Below, piece by piece: positions 31,467 to 41,126 of a stretch of 64,000 bases of DNA. Location: positions 1 through 64,000 of the forward strand of contig JAUXOA010000029.1 in NCBI GenBank assembly GCA_030682475.1, in the 5' to 3' direction. This stretch comes from Rhodoferax sp. (lineage in GTDB: Bacteria > Pseudomonadota > Gammaproteobacteria > Burkholderiales > Burkholderiaceae_C). The position numbers were made by a program, and so were the translations under genes. Position 1 is the stretch's first letter, and every line of letters starts with the position of its first letter. The notes beneath the pieces are model-generated. The model saw only the letters and a program-made list of their open reading frames with translations, was not told where the DNA came from and did not search any database.

Positions 31467-33905
31467 TTGATTGCTAAGTCACATCGCTGGCAAAAAACCG
31501 CCATGGCCGCTGCGGCTGCCGCGCTCTTCAGCCTTTGGGGAGCGAATGCGGTGGCGCTTTCGCTGGGTCGCATCACGGTCCAGTCCGCCCTCGGAGAGCC
31601 TTTGCGTGCGGAAATAGACGTTCCAGATATCAATGTTGAAGAGGCCTCCTCGCTGAAGGCGTCAGTTGCTTTGCCGGAAGCATTCCGGGCCGCTGGACTG
31701 GAATACAACCCAGCGATGTCAGGCCTGCAAGCCACCCTTCAGAGACGCGTAGACGGCCGTGCCTATATCCGCTTAAGGAGCGACCGGGCCATCAACGATC
31801 CGTTCGTTGACATGATTATCGAGGTCAGTTGGGCATCGGGTCGCATTGTTCGCGACTACACCCTATTGTTTGACCCGCCAAGCCTGCGACCAGCGGCACC
31901 CGCCGCACCAAGCCCTGCGCAGGTCCCGGCCCCTTCATCCGTCAGCCGTACTGCTGCGCCCGCGTCGGTCCCGTCAGCAGCGCCAGCGCTGACAGTGACG
32001 CAACCTGCAGAGCCCCGCAAGAGTACCGCTAAAACTGCCACCCGCCCCGCCGTGACCAAGGCACCCCGTAATGGAACCGGGCAAGTGAGCGTCAAGTCCG
32101 GCGACACGGCCAGCAAAATAGCTGCTGCGACAAAACCAGCCAATGTGTCCCTGGACCAGATGCTGGTGGCCTTGCTGCGCGCCAACCCGGCTGCGTTCAT
32201 GGGCGATAACGTCAACCGCGTCAAGGCCGGTTCGGTCATGAACGTCCCCACGGCGGAGCAAGCCGGGGCCACCCCAGCGGAGGAGGCAACTCAGATCATT
32301 GTTGCGCAAAGCAAGGATTTCAATGATTTCCGCAGAAAACTTGCCGGCAGCGCGCCAAGCAGTCCGGTTGCAGCAGCCGAACGCCAAGCCAGCGGGCGTG
32401 TGCAAGCCACGGTTGAAGACAAGAAACCCGCCACGACGGCGCCCGACAAACTGACCCTGTCCAAAGGGGCCATCCAGGGCATACCTGCTGAAGACCAGTT
32501 AGCCAAAGAGCGCAGTGCAAAAGAGGCTGACAGCCGGGCTGCTGAAATCGCCAAAAACATCAGTGATCTTGGTAAGTTGGGGGCAGCATCGAGCGCCGTT
32601 GCACCTGGCCCGGCGCCCTCACCACCGGCAAGTGCGGCAACAGCCGCACCCAACCCCGCCGCATCAGCGGTGGCGAAACGTCCAGTAGCTGTTCCGGTAC
32701 CGCCACCCGAGCCCGGTCTGGTCGATGAAATGATCGAGAATCCCTTGGTCCCAGCGGGCGCCATCGGCTTGATCGCCCTCTTAGCGGGTTTTGGACTCTA
32801 TCGAATCAGGCAACGCAGGAACGCCTCCCAAGGCGACAGTGTCTTCCTGGAAAGCCGTTTGCGGCCCGACTCCTTCTTGGCTGCCAGTAGTGGGCAGCGT
32901 GTCGATACCAATGACAGTGTCACCGGTTTCTTCATGGCAGACACACCCAGCCAGCTTGACGCTGTAGACGACGTCGACCCAGTCGCCGAAGCCGATGTCT
33001 ACCTCGTCCATGGCCGTGATTTGCAGGCTGAGGAAATCCTGAAGGAGGCCCTGCGTAGCAACCCCGGACGTGTCGCGATCCATCAAAAGTTGCTTGAGAT
33101 TTTCGCCAAGCGGCGTGACGCCCAGGGCTTTGAGGCTATTGCCACACTGGCCTTCAAAGTGACCCACGGCGATGGGTTGGACTGGGACCGCATTTGCGAA
33201 CTTGGCCTGAGCATTGAGCCAGGCAATGCTTTGTACCAGCCAGGCGGGCAACCCAACAATCCGGATGGCACGCCATCACTTCCGGCCCCCCTGGCAACCC
33301 AAGCCATTGCGCCCCAGTCCAGCGGGTCGGTGGACCTGGATATGGATCTCAACTTTTCGCTCGATGAAGAGCCCACTAGCGTCATCACAAAGACAAGCGC
33401 CAGCAACCCAGAATCAGCACCCTCTGTCATCGCCATGGACGTCGGATTGGTCACTGAAGCGATTGAGCCTTTTGAGACACCCCAGCCAGCAGTCATGACA
33501 GATGCGGTCGAATTCTCCTTGCCCAAGCTGGAAGTCGCAGGCGACGACCTGACCTCGCCTTCTGTCGGCAGCGAGGACCTCAAGCAGCCGGTGGCCACCC
33601 GTATTGGCGCTACGAATCCGGCACTTTTGGACATTTCGGAGCCCAAGGCACTGCCAGCGCTAGATTTTGGCATGCTCGAGTTTGACCTTGGATCCCTGTC
33701 GCTTGATTTGGGGGACGAACCCAAGGCGGACACCACTGCCTCCCCAAGCGCGCACGAAGATCCGCTGGCAACCAAGCTGGCACTGGCGCAAGAGTTCAGT
33801 GCCATTGGTGACAACGATGGTGCGCGGGCACTGATAGAAGAAGTCATCGCGGAAGCGTCGGGCGACATGAAAATCAAGGCGCAACGTGCCCTGAGCAATC
33901 TTTGA
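31467..33905 (+). CDS. fimV: FimV-family pilus/polar assembly protein
   Basis: An 812-residue inner-membrane protein of the FimV family, which organises polar complexes and type IV pilus function. It has an N-terminal signal/hydrophobic segment (residues about 10-30), a conserved FimV N-domain (LSLGRITVQSALGEPLRAEI), and a LysM-like stretch SVKSGDTASKIAAATKP around residues 208-260. A long Ala/Pro-rich region follows, then one transmembrane helix near 430-447 (AGAIGLIALLAGFGLYRI), an acidic cytoplasmic region and a C-terminal helical FimV domain (KLALAQEFSAIGDNDGARALIEE). The start is TTG at 31467; ATG at 31503 would remove part of the signal. It is directly followed by truA, as often in beta-proteobacteria. 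Confidence 0.88.
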   Translation: MIAKSHRWQKTAMAAAAAALFSLWGANAVALSLGRITVQSALGEPLRAEIDVPDINVEEASSLKASVALPEAFRAAGLEYNPAMSGLQATLQRRVDGRAYIRLRSDRAINDPFVDMIIEVSWASGRIVRDYTLLFDPPSLRPAAPAAPSPAQVPAPSSVSRTAAPASVPSAAPALTVTQPAEPRKSTAKTATRPAVTKAPRNGTGQVSVKSGDTASKIAAATKPANVSLDQMLVALLRANPAAFMGDNVNRVKAGSVMNVPTAEQAGATPAEEATQIIVAQSKDFNDFRRKLAGSAPSSPVAAAERQASGRVQATVEDKKPATTAPDKLTLSKGAIQGIPAEDQLAKERSAKEADSRAAEIAKNISDLGKLGAASSAVAPGPAPSPPASAATAAPNPAASAVAKRPVAVPVPPPEPGLVDEMIENPLVPAGAIGLIALLAGFGLYRIRQRRNASQGDSVFLESRLRPDSFLAASSGQRVDTNDSVTGFFMADTPSQLDAVDDVDPVAEADVYLVHGRDLQAEEILKEALRSNPGRVAIHQKLLEIFAKRRDAQGFEAIATLAFKVTHGDGLDWDRICELGLSIEPGNALYQPGGQPNNPDGTPSLPAPLATQAIAPQSSGSVDLDMDLNFSLDEEPTSVITKTSASNPESAPSVIAMDVGLVTEAIEPFETPQPAVMTDAVEFSLPKLEVAGDDLTSPSVGSEDLKQPVATRIGATNPALLDISEPKALPALDFGMLEFDLGSLSLDLGDEPKADTTASPSAHEDPLATKLALAQEFSAIGDNDGARALIEEVIAEASGDMKIKAQRALSNL

Positions 33906-33926
33906 CGACAGCGATATGAACTCACC

Positions 33927-34709
33927 GTGAGATTGGCACTCGGAATCAGCTACAACGGGCAAGCCTACCAAGGTTGGCAAAGCCAGTTATCCGGCCAGAC
34001 CGTGCAGGACCAACTCGAATTGGCGTTGCGCCAGTTCACCGCGCAAAGGGTTTCAACCCTGTGCGCAGGCCGAACCGATTCAGGCGTGCACGGCCTGATG
34101 CAGGTGGTCCATTTCGACACCCGGCTTGAGCGCACCCCTTCTTCCTGGGTACGTGGCACCAACTCCTTTTTGCCGCGCGACATTGCGGTGGAATGGGCGC
34201 AGGCGGTACCGGATGAATTTCATTGCCGCGCCAGCGCGCTGTCACGCCGCTACGCCTACATTTTGCTGGAGTCACCGGTGCGCCCGAGTGTGGACGCTGG
34301 CCGTGTCGGCTGGGCCTTCCGGCCGCTCGACATGGACGCGATGCAGCAGGCCGCGCAGCACCTCCTCGGCGAGCACGACTTCAGCTCATTTCGGGCCTCC
34401 GCCTGCCAGGCCTTGTCACCGGTCAAGATACTTCAGCGCGTGGCTATTTCGCGGCGCGGCGCTTACTGGCGGTTTGAGTTTGAGGCCACCGCGTTTCTGC
34501 ACCATATGATTCGCAACATCATGGGCTGCCTGATTGCGGTGGGCCAAGGCAAACACCCGCCCGACTGGGTGCGGGGCGTGCTACTTGAGCGCAACCGGGA
34601 CGCCGCAGCGCCGACGTTTTCACCCCACGGGCTTTATTTTCTGGGTCCTCGCTACGCCCCTCATTGGGGCTTGCCGGATCGCACGCCTGCGTATGATGGG
34701 CTGCCATGA
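33927..34709 (+). CDS. truA: tRNA pseudouridine(38-40) synthase
   Basis: Makes pseudouridine at positions 38-40 of the tRNA anticodon arm. The 260 residues start MRLALGISYNGQAYQGWQSQ and carry the catalytic Asp in CAGRTDSGVHG (about residues 48-58), followed by NSFLPRDIAV, FHCRASALSRRYAYIL and FLHHMIRNIMG motifs. The start is GTG at 33927. The stop overlaps the trpF start (ATGA). Confidence 0.95.
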   Translation: MRLALGISYNGQAYQGWQSQLSGQTVQDQLELALRQFTAQRVSTLCAGRTDSGVHGLMQVVHFDTRLERTPSSWVRGTNSFLPRDIAVEWAQAVPDEFHCRASALSRRYAYILLESPVRPSVDAGRVGWAFRPLDMDAMQQAAQHLLGEHDFSSFRASACQALSPVKILQRVAISRRGAYWRFEFEATAFLHHMIRNIMGCLIAVGQGKHPPDWVRGVLLERNRDAAAPTFSPHGLYFLGPRYAPHWGLPDRTPAYDGLP

Positions 34710-35485
34710 ACCAGAAATCTCGTCAATCGCCAACGTTCGGCACCACCAGCGTCGCGCCAAGCGCGGGGACCATCAGAACCCGCATCAAGATTTGCGGCCT
34801 GACGCGTGAAGCGGATGTGGATGCTGCCGTAACCGCCGGCGCCGACGCCGTGGGCTTTGTGCTGTACCAAAAGAGTCCGCGCTATGTCTCTCCCGAAAGG
34901 GCCGCTGAGCTGGCTCGGAGATTGCCACCTTTTGTCACGCCGGTGCTGCTGTTCGTCAATGAGACCGCTACTAAAATAATGGCTGCCTGCGAAGGTATTG
35001 CGGGGGCTGCCGTCCAATTTCATGGTGAAGAAACGCCTGAGCAATGCCTGATTGCCACGCACCAGGGTGCGCGGCCATTTTTGCGGGCGGCACGCATCCC
35101 GCTGGGTGACGCTGGTCGCCACTTCGATCTCGTAAAATACGCGCAAGATTATTCAAAGGCCCAAGCCATTTTGCTCGACGCGCATGTTGACGGCTATGGT
35201 GGCGGTGGGCAAGCATTCAATTGGTCACTGCTTCCTCCCAACGTCAACGCTCACCTCGTCTTGAGTGGTGGGCTGAACGCTGCCAACGTAACTGAGGCCA
35301 TCTTGCAGCTACGGCCACGCTGTAGAACACTGGCCGTTGATGTCAGCTCGGGGGTGGAGCTGTCCGGACCAGGAACCCAAGGCATCAAGGACCCCAAAAA
35401 AATCAATCAATTTGTTGCCGCCGTTCGCGCTGCTGACAAGCTCTGTCCTCAACTGATCCATCATGAATCAATACCAACAACCTGA
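34706..35485 (+). CDS. trpF: Phosphoribosylanthranilate isomerase with repeat-derived C-terminal tail
   Basis: Isomerises phosphoribosylanthranilate in tryptophan synthesis; a TIM barrel. In 259 residues the usual family start [10 protein letters not shown] (catalytic Cys) comes after a 25-residue Ser/Thr-rich extension, and the general-acid Asp is in [26 protein letters not shown] and [18 protein letters not shown] follow. Normal TrpF proteins end shortly after the last helix ([11 protein letters not shown]). Here the frame continues [16 protein letters not shown], which is encoded by a half-copy of the dispersed repeat and by the trpB start region, so the gene overlaps trpB by 23 bases. Confidence 0.93.
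   Translation: MNQKSRQSPTFGTTSVAPSAGTIRTRIKICGLTREADVDAAVTAGADAVGFVLYQKSPRYVSPERAAELARRLPPFVTPVLLFVNETATKIMAACEGIAGAAVQFHGEETPEQCLIATHQGARPFLRAARIPLGDAGRHFDLVKYAQDYSKAQAILLDAHVDGYGGGGQAFNWSLLPPNVNAHLVLSGGLNAANVTEAILQLRPRCRTLAVDVSSGVELSGPGTQGIKDPKKINQFVAAVRAADKLCPQLIHHESIPTT
35437..35458 (+). repeat. Dispersed hairpin repeat, copy 4 (half-unit) at the trpF/trpB junction
   Basis: CAAGCTCTGTCCTCAACTG matches the right half of the repeat. It lies inside the trpF reading frame and just before the trpB start, so it is translated in frame as KLCPQL. Confidence 0.7.
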
Positions 35486-36725
35486 CCCGACCGGTCACTT
35501 TGGCATTTATGGCGGCAGCTTCGTCTCCGAAACGCTGACGCACGCCATCAACGAGCTCAAAGCCGCCTATGCCCGGTACCAGTTTGACCCGGCGTTCGTC
35601 ACCGAATTCAACTACGAGTTGACCCATTTCGTTGGCCGCCCTTCTCCCATCTACCATGCCGATCGCATCAGCCGTGAGCAGGGTGGCGCGCAGATTTTTC
35701 TCAAACGCGAAGATCTGAACCACACCGGCGCCCACAAAATCAACAACACCATCGGCCAGGCCATGCTGGCCAAACGCATGGGCAAGCCGCGCGTGATTGC
35801 CGAGACCGGCGCCGGTCAGCACGGCGTGGCCACCGCCACTATCTGCGCACGTTACGGACTGGAATGTGTGGTCTACATGGGCAGCGAAGACGTCAAACGC
35901 CAAAGCCCCAATGTTTACCGCATGAAGCTGCTGGGCGCCACCGTGGTACCGGTAGAGAGCGGCAGCAAGACGCTGAAAGACGCGCTGAACGAGGCCATGC
36001 GCGACTGGGTCGCCAACGTGGACAACACCTTCTACATCATCGGCACGGTGGCGGGGCCGCACCCCTACCCGATGATGGTGCGCGACTTCCAGAGCGTCAT
36101 CGGCACCGAGTGCCTGCAGCAGATGCCCGAGATGCTGCAACGCCAGGGCTGCAAGACCTCGCAGCCCGATGCCGTCGTCGCCTGCGTCGGAGGCGGCAGC
36201 AACGCGATGGGTATTTTTTACCCTTACATCCAACATGAAAACACACGCCTGATTGGTGTCGAAGCAGCAGGCGAAGGCATGGACAGTGGCCGCCATTCGG
36301 CTTCTTTACAGCGCGGCAGCCCGGGCGTGCTGCACGGCAACCGCACCTATGTGCTACAGGACGACAATGGGCAGGTCACAGAAACGCACAGCATCAGCGC
36401 CGGGCTGGACTACCCCGGCGTCGGCCCGGAGCACGCCTTTCTCAAGGACATCGGCCGCGCCGAATACGTGGGTATCACCGATAAAGAAGCGCTTGAGGCG
36501 TTTCACTACCTGTGCCGTACCGAAGGCATCATTCCCGCATTGGAATCAAGTCACGCTGTGGCCTACGCCATCAAGCTGGCCAAAACCATGCAGCCCGAGC
36601 AGTCGATTCTGGTCAATCTGTCAGGCCGGGGCGACAAGGACATTGGCACGGTGGCGGACCTGAGCCACGCCGATTTTTATTGCCGCCCCAGTTGCAAAGG
36701 CCAAACCGTGAAGGGGGCGCAATGA
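35463..36725 (+). CDS. trpB: Tryptophan synthase beta subunit
   Basis: PLP enzyme that joins indole (from TrpA) to serine. The 420 residues start with the family's [15 protein letters not shown]. The PLP lysine is in HTGAHKINN (about residue 95), and the [20 protein letters not shown] and SGRGDKDI motifs are intact. The last 20 residues ([14 protein letters not shown]) are an extra tail. The stop overlaps the trpA start (ATGA), which fits the stable alpha2-beta2 complex. Confidence 0.96.
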   Translation: MNQYQQPDPTGHFGIYGGSFVSETLTHAINELKAAYARYQFDPAFVTEFNYELTHFVGRPSPIYHADRISREQGGAQIFLKREDLNHTGAHKINNTIGQAMLAKRMGKPRVIAETGAGQHGVATATICARYGLECVVYMGSEDVKRQSPNVYRMKLLGATVVPVESGSKTLKDALNEAMRDWVANVDNTFYIIGTVAGPHPYPMMVRDFQSVIGTECLQQMPEMLQRQGCKTSQPDAVVACVGGGSNAMGIFYPYIQHENTRLIGVEAAGEGMDSGRHSASLQRGSPGVLHGNRTYVLQDDNGQVTETHSISAGLDYPGVGPEHAFLKDIGRAEYVGITDKEALEAFHYLCRTEGIIPALESSHAVAYAIKLAKTMQPEQSILVNLSGRGDKDIGTVADLSHADFYCRPSCKGQTVKGAQ

Positions 36726-37543
36726 GCCGCATCGCCGCCACTTTCGCCAACCTGAAAGCCCAAGGCCGCAAGGCGCTGATTCCCTACGTGACAGCCGGTT
36801 TTCCGTTTGCCGACATCACGCCCGAGTTGATGCACGCTTTTGTTGCGGGGGGCGCCGATGTGATTGAGTTGGGCGTGCCCTTTTCTGACCCCAGCGCCGA
36901 CGGCCCGGTCATTCAAAAGGCCGGTGACAAGGCGCTCGCCCTGGGCATCGGCATGGTCCAGGTGCTGGACATGGTGCGCGCCTTTCGCACCCAGGATACA
37001 AGCACACCGGTGGTGCTGATGGGCTACGCCAACCCGGTGGAACGCTACAACCAGAAGCATGAGCGCCGCCATGGCAAGAGCGCCTTTGTGGCGGATGCCG
37101 CCGCCGCTGGCGTGGACGGCGTATTGATCGTCGATTACCCGCCAGAGGAGTGCGAAGGCTTTGCCGCCGAACTCAAAAGTCAGGGCCTGGACCTGATTTT
37201 TTTACTGGCACCGACCAGTACCGACGAGCGAATGCAGCAGGTGTCCGCTGTGGCCAGCGGCTATGTCTATTACGTCTCGCTCAAGGGCGTCACGGGTGCA
37301 GGCACGCTGGACACCGCAGCCGTCGAGGCCATGCTGCCACGCATTCGCCGCCATGTGAGCGTGCCGGTCGGCGTCGGTTTTGGCATCCGGGACGCTGCCA
37401 CCGCACGCACCCTCGGCAAAGTGGCCGATGCGGTGGTGATTGGCAGCAAAATCATCCAGTTGATCGACGAACAGCCCAGAGACCAAGCGGCCCCGGTCGC
37501 CCAGAATTTCCTGCGGGAAATCCGGACCGCTTTGGATTCATAA
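36722..37543 (+). CDS. trpA: Tryptophan synthase alpha subunit
   Basis: A TIM-barrel lyase that releases indole from indole-3-glycerol phosphate and channels it to TrpB. The 273 residues carry the catalytic Glu in [19 protein letters not shown] (about residues 48-66), the loop-2 Asp, [10 protein letters not shown] and the phosphate-binding [12 protein letters not shown]. The start at 36722 overlaps the trpB stop. It is followed by a tandem of two repeat units before accD. Confidence 0.96.
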   Translation: MSRIAATFANLKAQGRKALIPYVTAGFPFADITPELMHAFVAGGADVIELGVPFSDPSADGPVIQKAGDKALALGIGMVQVLDMVRAFRTQDTSTPVVLMGYANPVERYNQKHERRHGKSAFVADAAAAGVDGVLIVDYPPEECEGFAAELKSQGLDLIFLLAPTSTDERMQQVSAVASGYVYYVSLKGVTGAGTLDTAAVEAMLPRIRRHVSVPVGVGFGIRDAATARTLGKVADAVVIGSKIIQLIDEQPRDQAAPVAQNFLREIRTALDS

Positions 37544-37583
37544 TCTAAACCGAATGATTTGTGGGAAAGACCGCATCCTGAAG

Positions 37584-37695
37584 GCTTGCGGGACAGACCG
37601 TAGTTACACGAAGTGAACAAGCTCTGTCCTCAACTAAACTGCAACCTTGCGGGACAGACCGCAGCTACGCGAAGCGAGCCAGCTCTGTCCCCAAC
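37584..37695 (+). repeat. Dispersed hairpin repeat, copy 5 (two full units in tandem) between trpA and accD
   Basis: Unit a (37584-37634) has inner stem GTT-A-CAC-GAA-GTG-AAC. Unit b (37645-37695) has GCT-A-CGC-GAA-GCG-AGC. Both have GGGACAGA / TCTGTCC outer arms. The paired changes between the two units keep both stems intact. A further degenerate GTGGGAAAGACCGCA fragment precedes unit a at about 37561. Unit b ends 15 bases before the accD start. Confidence 0.9.
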
Positions 37696-37710
37696 CATTT
37701 AGGAATCCCC

Positions 37711-38583
37711 ATGAGCTGGCTCGAAAAACTGCTTCCCCCCAAAATTCAACAAACCAACCCGACCGACCGGCGCAGCGTGCCGGGGGGGCTGTGGATCAAA
37801 TGTCCCAGTTGCGAAACCGTGCTCTACAAAACGGATCTGGAGCAAAACCAGAACGTCTGCCCTACCTGCAGCCACCACCATCGGATCGGTGCTCGGGCGC
37901 GGCTCAATGTGTTTCTGGACAACGAGGGGCGCTTCGAGATCGGGCAGGAGGTGCTGCCGGTTGACGCGCTCAAGTTCAAGGACAGCCGCAAGTACCCCGA
38001 GCGTTTAAAAGAAGCACTGGAAAATACCGGCGAGACGGACGCACTGGTGGTGATGGGTGGCACGGTGCACGGCATCGGCCTCGTGGCCGCCTGCTTTGAA
38101 TTTGAGTTCATGGGTGGCAGCATGGGCTCGGTGGTGGGTGAGCGTTTTGTGCGCGGGGTGCATACCGCGATCGAACAGAAAGTGCCTTTTGTCTGCTTCA
38201 CCTCCACCGGCGGCGCGCGCATGCAGGAGGGCCTGCTGAGCCTGATGCAAATGGCCAAAACCAATGCCTCGCTCACCCGTCTGGCAAAGAAGGGCTTGCC
38301 TTACATCAGCGTGTTGACTGACCCCACCATGGGGGGGGTGAGCGCCGGCTTTGCGTTTTTGGGCGACGTGGTGATTGCCGAGCCCAAGGCACTCATTGGT
38401 TTTGCCGGCCCGCGGGTGATTGAATCCACCGTGCGGGTGACCTTGCCTGAAGGCTTTCAACGCGCCGAGTTTTTGCAAACGAAAGGCGCCATCGATTTTA
38501 TTTGCGACCGCCGGGAACTGCGCAAAACCGTGGCCCATACGCTGGCCATGCTACAGCGCCAACCGGCTGACGCGGTGATCTGA
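37711..38583 (+). CDS. accD: Acetyl-CoA carboxylase carboxyltransferase subunit beta
   Basis: The beta subunit of the carboxyltransferase that makes malonyl-CoA for fatty acid synthesis. The 290 residues show the N-terminal zinc ribbon with Cys31, Cys34, Cys50 and Cys53, then the crotonase-fold carboxyltransferase domain with [29 protein letters not shown] and [10 protein letters not shown]. This copy is full length and is taken as the functional one. The last 248 bases recur with about 96% identity at 49061-49308, beyond the neighbouring catabolic island. Confidence 0.95.
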   Translation: MSWLEKLLPPKIQQTNPTDRRSVPGGLWIKCPSCETVLYKTDLEQNQNVCPTCSHHHRIGARARLNVFLDNEGRFEIGQEVLPVDALKFKDSRKYPERLKEALENTGETDALVVMGGTVHGIGLVAACFEFEFMGGSMGSVVGERFVRGVHTAIEQKVPFVCFTSTGGARMQEGLLSLMQMAKTNASLTRLAKKGLPYISVLTDPTMGGVSAGFAFLGDVVIAEPKALIGFAGPRVIESTVRVTLPEGFQRAEFLQTKGAIDFICDRRELRKTVAHTLAMLQRQPADAVI

Positions 38584-38910
38584 GTGGCGCGATTGACTGA
38601 GCATGCTGGTCAATTCAGACTTTTTCTGACCTTGACCCATGCAGTCGGTGATTTGACCCAAGTCCATGGTGTCCAATGTTCGCAGGGGTTTGGACATTAT
38701 TCTTGCAACTGCACCACAGTTGACCAAACGAGAGCGGTGGACAGCGCTGGTGCGCTATATTGTCGAAAAAATCATCGCAACAAAACCAAAAAATTACGTT
38801 CAGCCAGCGCTGATGCCGTCAAACTTCTCGCAACCGCTCATCCCGGCAATGGGGTAATTGAGGAATTTAGGATGATCGGACTTCCCTCAAGATTCAGTGG
38901 AAATCAACAA
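38584..38910. other. 327-base stretch without a recognised gene
   Basis: Lies between accD and the island's regulator. Several overlapping short frames cross it, but none has a convincing ribosome site or recognisable protein. Base composition (long A runs around 38765-38800) differs from the flanking genes, so it may be the scar of the event that placed the island here. No inverted repeats or transposase remnants were recognised. Confidence 0.5.
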
Positions 38911-39537
38911 CTAGGTCGACTTCAGGACCGACCATCCCGATTCAATGTGCTTGCGCATCGCGAGCATGGTTGCCGACGCATCACCCGTCGTAAGTGTACG
39001 CAGAATTTCGTCATGCTCCATAATGGCATCCTTGCCGCGGCCTTCTGCGGCATTGATCAGGTCGAAGGGATAGCGCGCCCAAAGGATCTGCACGAAATGC
39101 AAGGTCTGCGGCATCCCCGCGATGTCGTACATCCGGCGATGGAAGCGGTAGTTGACACCGCGCGCGGTTGCTTTTTCGCCGGTCTCGAACGCTGTTGCGA
39201 ATTCTTCCGCCAGTGATCGAAGCTCGGAGATGTCTTGCGAAGTGGCCTTCTCCACCGCCCCACGCACCAGTTGTACCTCGAGCAGCAGGCGCAGAGTCAG
39301 AATCTCTCCGGAGGCGGACGCGTCGAATGGAACCACGCGAGCACCACGGTACGAGTCTCCGCTGACATAGCCCTCGGCCGCCAGCAGTTTCAATGCTTCA
39401 CGCACCGGCGTGATGCTCAAATGCAGATGCTCGGCGATCTCCGCCTGCTTCAGACGGGACCCGCGCGGGTACACCCCGGAGATAATTCGCTCGCGCAGAT
39501 AGTCAGCGACCTGCTCTTCTTTTGTTCGATAGTCCAT
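38911..39537 (-). CDS. GntR-family transcriptional regulator with FCD domain (FadR subfamily)
   Basis: A 208-residue regulator with a winged helix-turn-helix at about residues 5-70 (VADYLRERIISGVYPRGSRL, QAEIAEHLHLSITPVREALK). An all-helical FCD ligand domain follows (LRLLLEVQLVRGAVEKA, FHRRMYDIAG, EHDEILRTL), whose Asp/His residues normally bind a metal and a carboxylate ligand. It is the last gene on the minus-strand side of the island. The ATGCAT-centred sites upstream of the hydratase and CoA-transferase genes are its probable operators. Confidence 0.85.
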   Translation of the reverse strand: MDYRTKEEQVADYLRERIISGVYPRGSRLKQAEIAEHLHLSITPVREALKLLAAEGYVSGDSYRGARVVPFDASASGEILTLRLLLEVQLVRGAVEKATSQDISELRSLAEEFATAFETGEKATARGVNYRFHRRMYDIAGMPQTLHFVQILWARYPFDLINAAEGRGKDAIMEHDEILRTLTTGDASATMLAMRKHIESGWSVLKST

Positions 39538-39557
39538 CTGCTAGGTAGTCCATCTGC
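39530..39557. repeat. Short direct duplication at the GntR start codon
   Basis: TAGTCCATCTGC occurs at 39530-39541 and again at 39546-39557, duplicating the GntR start codon with a 16-base period. The outer ATG is out of frame and would open a competing frame, so the duplication may lower or complicate initiation. Confidence 0.6.
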
Positions 39558-39681
39558 GGCAGCCTGACTGGCCGTGCCGGGCCGTTAGTAATTCCCGGGT
39601 TGATCTCGAAATCAACTGGCCGCCCTGTTATGCCTCCTCGTTGGCGATCACCGATCAAACAAGTCAGCCCCCTGCCGGATT

Positions 39682-40491
39682 CTAAGCGATGCCATCTACC
39701 ACGGCAATGATGTGTCGCGCCCGATCCACGACTGGTTTGTCGATCATTTTGCCATCAACCGCGGTCGCGGCACCACCGCTGGCCTCGAACGCAGCGAGTA
39801 CGCGATGCGCCCATTCCACCTCTTCAGGCGAAGGCAGAAAAGCGGCGTTGACCGCGGCCACCTGGCTCGGATGAATACAAAGCTTGCCGCCGTACCCGAG
39901 CTGGCGTGAACGCAAACCGTCCGCGCGCATCTGATCCGCGTCACTGAAGTTCACACTCACGCCGTCGATAGGTGCTACCAGCCCGGCATGACAGGACTCC
40001 AGCACGATCTGCGTGCGGATGGCCGTCATCGCCTCGCCCTCATCCACGATCCCGCTTTCAGCAGCAAAGTCCACGCTGCCGAAGGCGATGCGTTCTAGGC
40101 CGCGCACGGCGGCCATCTGCCGCACCCCGATGTAGCCGCCTACCGTCTCCAGCAGCGCGATGATTCTGCGTCCGGGCAGTGCTGCGTGGGTCGTGCGTGC
40201 CAGCGACTCCTCATCAGCCTTCGGGAGCATCACGCCCGCGCCCGGCGCCGACTGGAGCATCCTCATGTCGTCCTCGTACCACTCGGTCTGTGCTGCGTTG
40301 ATACGCACAAAGGCTTGGCGGCCGCTTGCAAGCCATGCCGCGACCGCATCGCGCGCCTGCGCCTTGGCAGCAGGCGCGACGGCGTCCTCCAGGTCCAGAA
40401 TCACTTCATGGGTGCCGCTGGCCACCGCCTTGTCGAAACGATCCGGCCGGTGGCCCGGTACAAAAAGGAAACTGCGTGCGATGCGGCTCAT
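39682..40491 (-). CDS. CitE-like CoA-ester lyase (candidate citramalyl-CoA lyase)
   Basis: A 269-residue HpcH/HpaI-fold lyase with the short CitE layout. It has SFLFVPGHRPDRFDKAV at the start, VILDLEDAVAP (metal-site carboxylates), FVRINAAQT (substrate Arg), IALLETVGG (metal Glu), FGSVDFAAESG and the late CIHPSQVAAVNAAF. Proteins of this branch include (S)-citramalyl-CoA lyase, which splits its substrate into acetyl-CoA and pyruvate, and citryl-CoA lyase-like enzymes. With CoA-transferases and hydratases in the same operon, a lyase step at the end of a C5 or branched dicarboxylate route is likely. Exact substrate unknown. Confidence 0.8.
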   Translation of the reverse strand: MSRIARSFLFVPGHRPDRFDKAVASGTHEVILDLEDAVAPAAKAQARDAVAAWLASGRQAFVRINAAQTEWYEDDMRMLQSAPGAGVMLPKADEESLARTTHAALPGRRIIALLETVGGYIGVRQMAAVRGLERIAFGSVDFAAESGIVDEGEAMTAIRTQIVLESCHAGLVAPIDGVSVNFSDADQMRADGLRSRQLGYGGKLCIHPSQVAAVNAAFLPSPEEVEWAHRVLAAFEASGGAATAVDGKMIDKPVVDRARHIIAVVDGIA

Positions 40492-40498
40492 ACGTGCC

Positions 40499-41080
40499 TC
40501 ACTCGAAAACGACTTCTTCCGACGTGGTGATGCGGCAAAAACGCTGCAGTCCCTTGACCGCGTTCTCGTGTTCCTCGGTCGACAACCCGCAGCAGGCGTC
40601 TTCCAGCACCACCATCTCATAGTCACGGTCGTGGCCTTCGCGCACGGTGGCCTGCACCACCGCGTTGGTGGAAATGCCGGAGCAGTAGATCCGGCGGATA
40701 CCGTGGGCGCGCAGGATGGCCTCCAGGCTGGTGCTGTAAAACGGGCTCACGCGATGCTTGACGATGTCGAAGTCACCCGGCTGCTGGCCCAGGTCCGGAT
40801 GCACCTCCGTGCCCCAGGTGTCGAGCTTGAAAATCCCATTCTTGCGGGCGCCGGAGAAGATCGGCGAATTGGGCGGGCATTCGCGATAGTCCGGCGAGAA
40901 GCCGACCCGCACGTAGCCGATGTGCAGGCCGGCGGCACGTGCCTTGTCCACGGCCCGGCGTGTGTTCTCCAGAACGCGACGGGTGCGCACCTGCTCACCG
41001 TAAGCCGCCTTGCCGTTCGGTCCGTCTACATGGACCAGGTCGTTCATCATGTCCAGCACCAGGTAGATGGCATCCTTCAT
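40499..41080 (-). CDS. Isochorismatase-fold hydrolase lacking the catalytic Cys
   Basis: A 193-residue protein of the isochorismatase/cysteine-hydrolase superfamily. Asp10 (LVLDMMND) and Lys108 (DIVKHRVS) fit the first two members of the usual Asp-Lys-Cys set. At the third position, in SGISTNAVVQATVRE, the residue is Ala140 rather than Cys. Family members with Cys are amidases; those without it, such as isochorismatase itself, hydrolyse other bonds. Amide hydrolysis is therefore doubtful and the reaction is open. It lies seven bases before the CitE-like gene and downstream of two CoA-transferase genes in one operon. Confidence 0.75.
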   Translation of the reverse strand: MKDAIYLVLDMMNDLVHVDGPNGKAAYGEQVRTRRVLENTRRAVDKARAAGLHIGYVRVGFSPDYRECPPNSPIFSGARKNGIFKLDTWGTEVHPDLGQQPGDFDIVKHRVSPFYSTSLEAILRAHGIRRIYCSGISTNAVVQATVREGHDRDYEMVVLEDACCGLSTEEHENAVKGLQRFCRITTSEEVVFE

Positions 41081-41126
41081 GAAACATTCCTTTCGTTCGT
41101 TCGATGGGTGCGCGCTTGCCGCTCGC

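Noticed and set aside
37584-37695. Two tandem repeat units as a CRISPR array
   Set aside because: Only two units with palindromic structure and no regular unique spacers; the same unit occurs singly across the window.
37584-37695. Riboswitch or attenuator for trp or accD
   Set aside because: The same hairpin occurs before unrelated genes (sdhB, dch, bcrA, bcrD, acsA), with no Trp-codon leader peptide, so it is a repeat rather than a specific sensor.
38584-39216. 210-codon plus-strand frame after accD
   Set aside because: Starts right at the accD stop without a ribosome site, is Cys/His-rich without family features and overlaps the GntR gene on the other strand.
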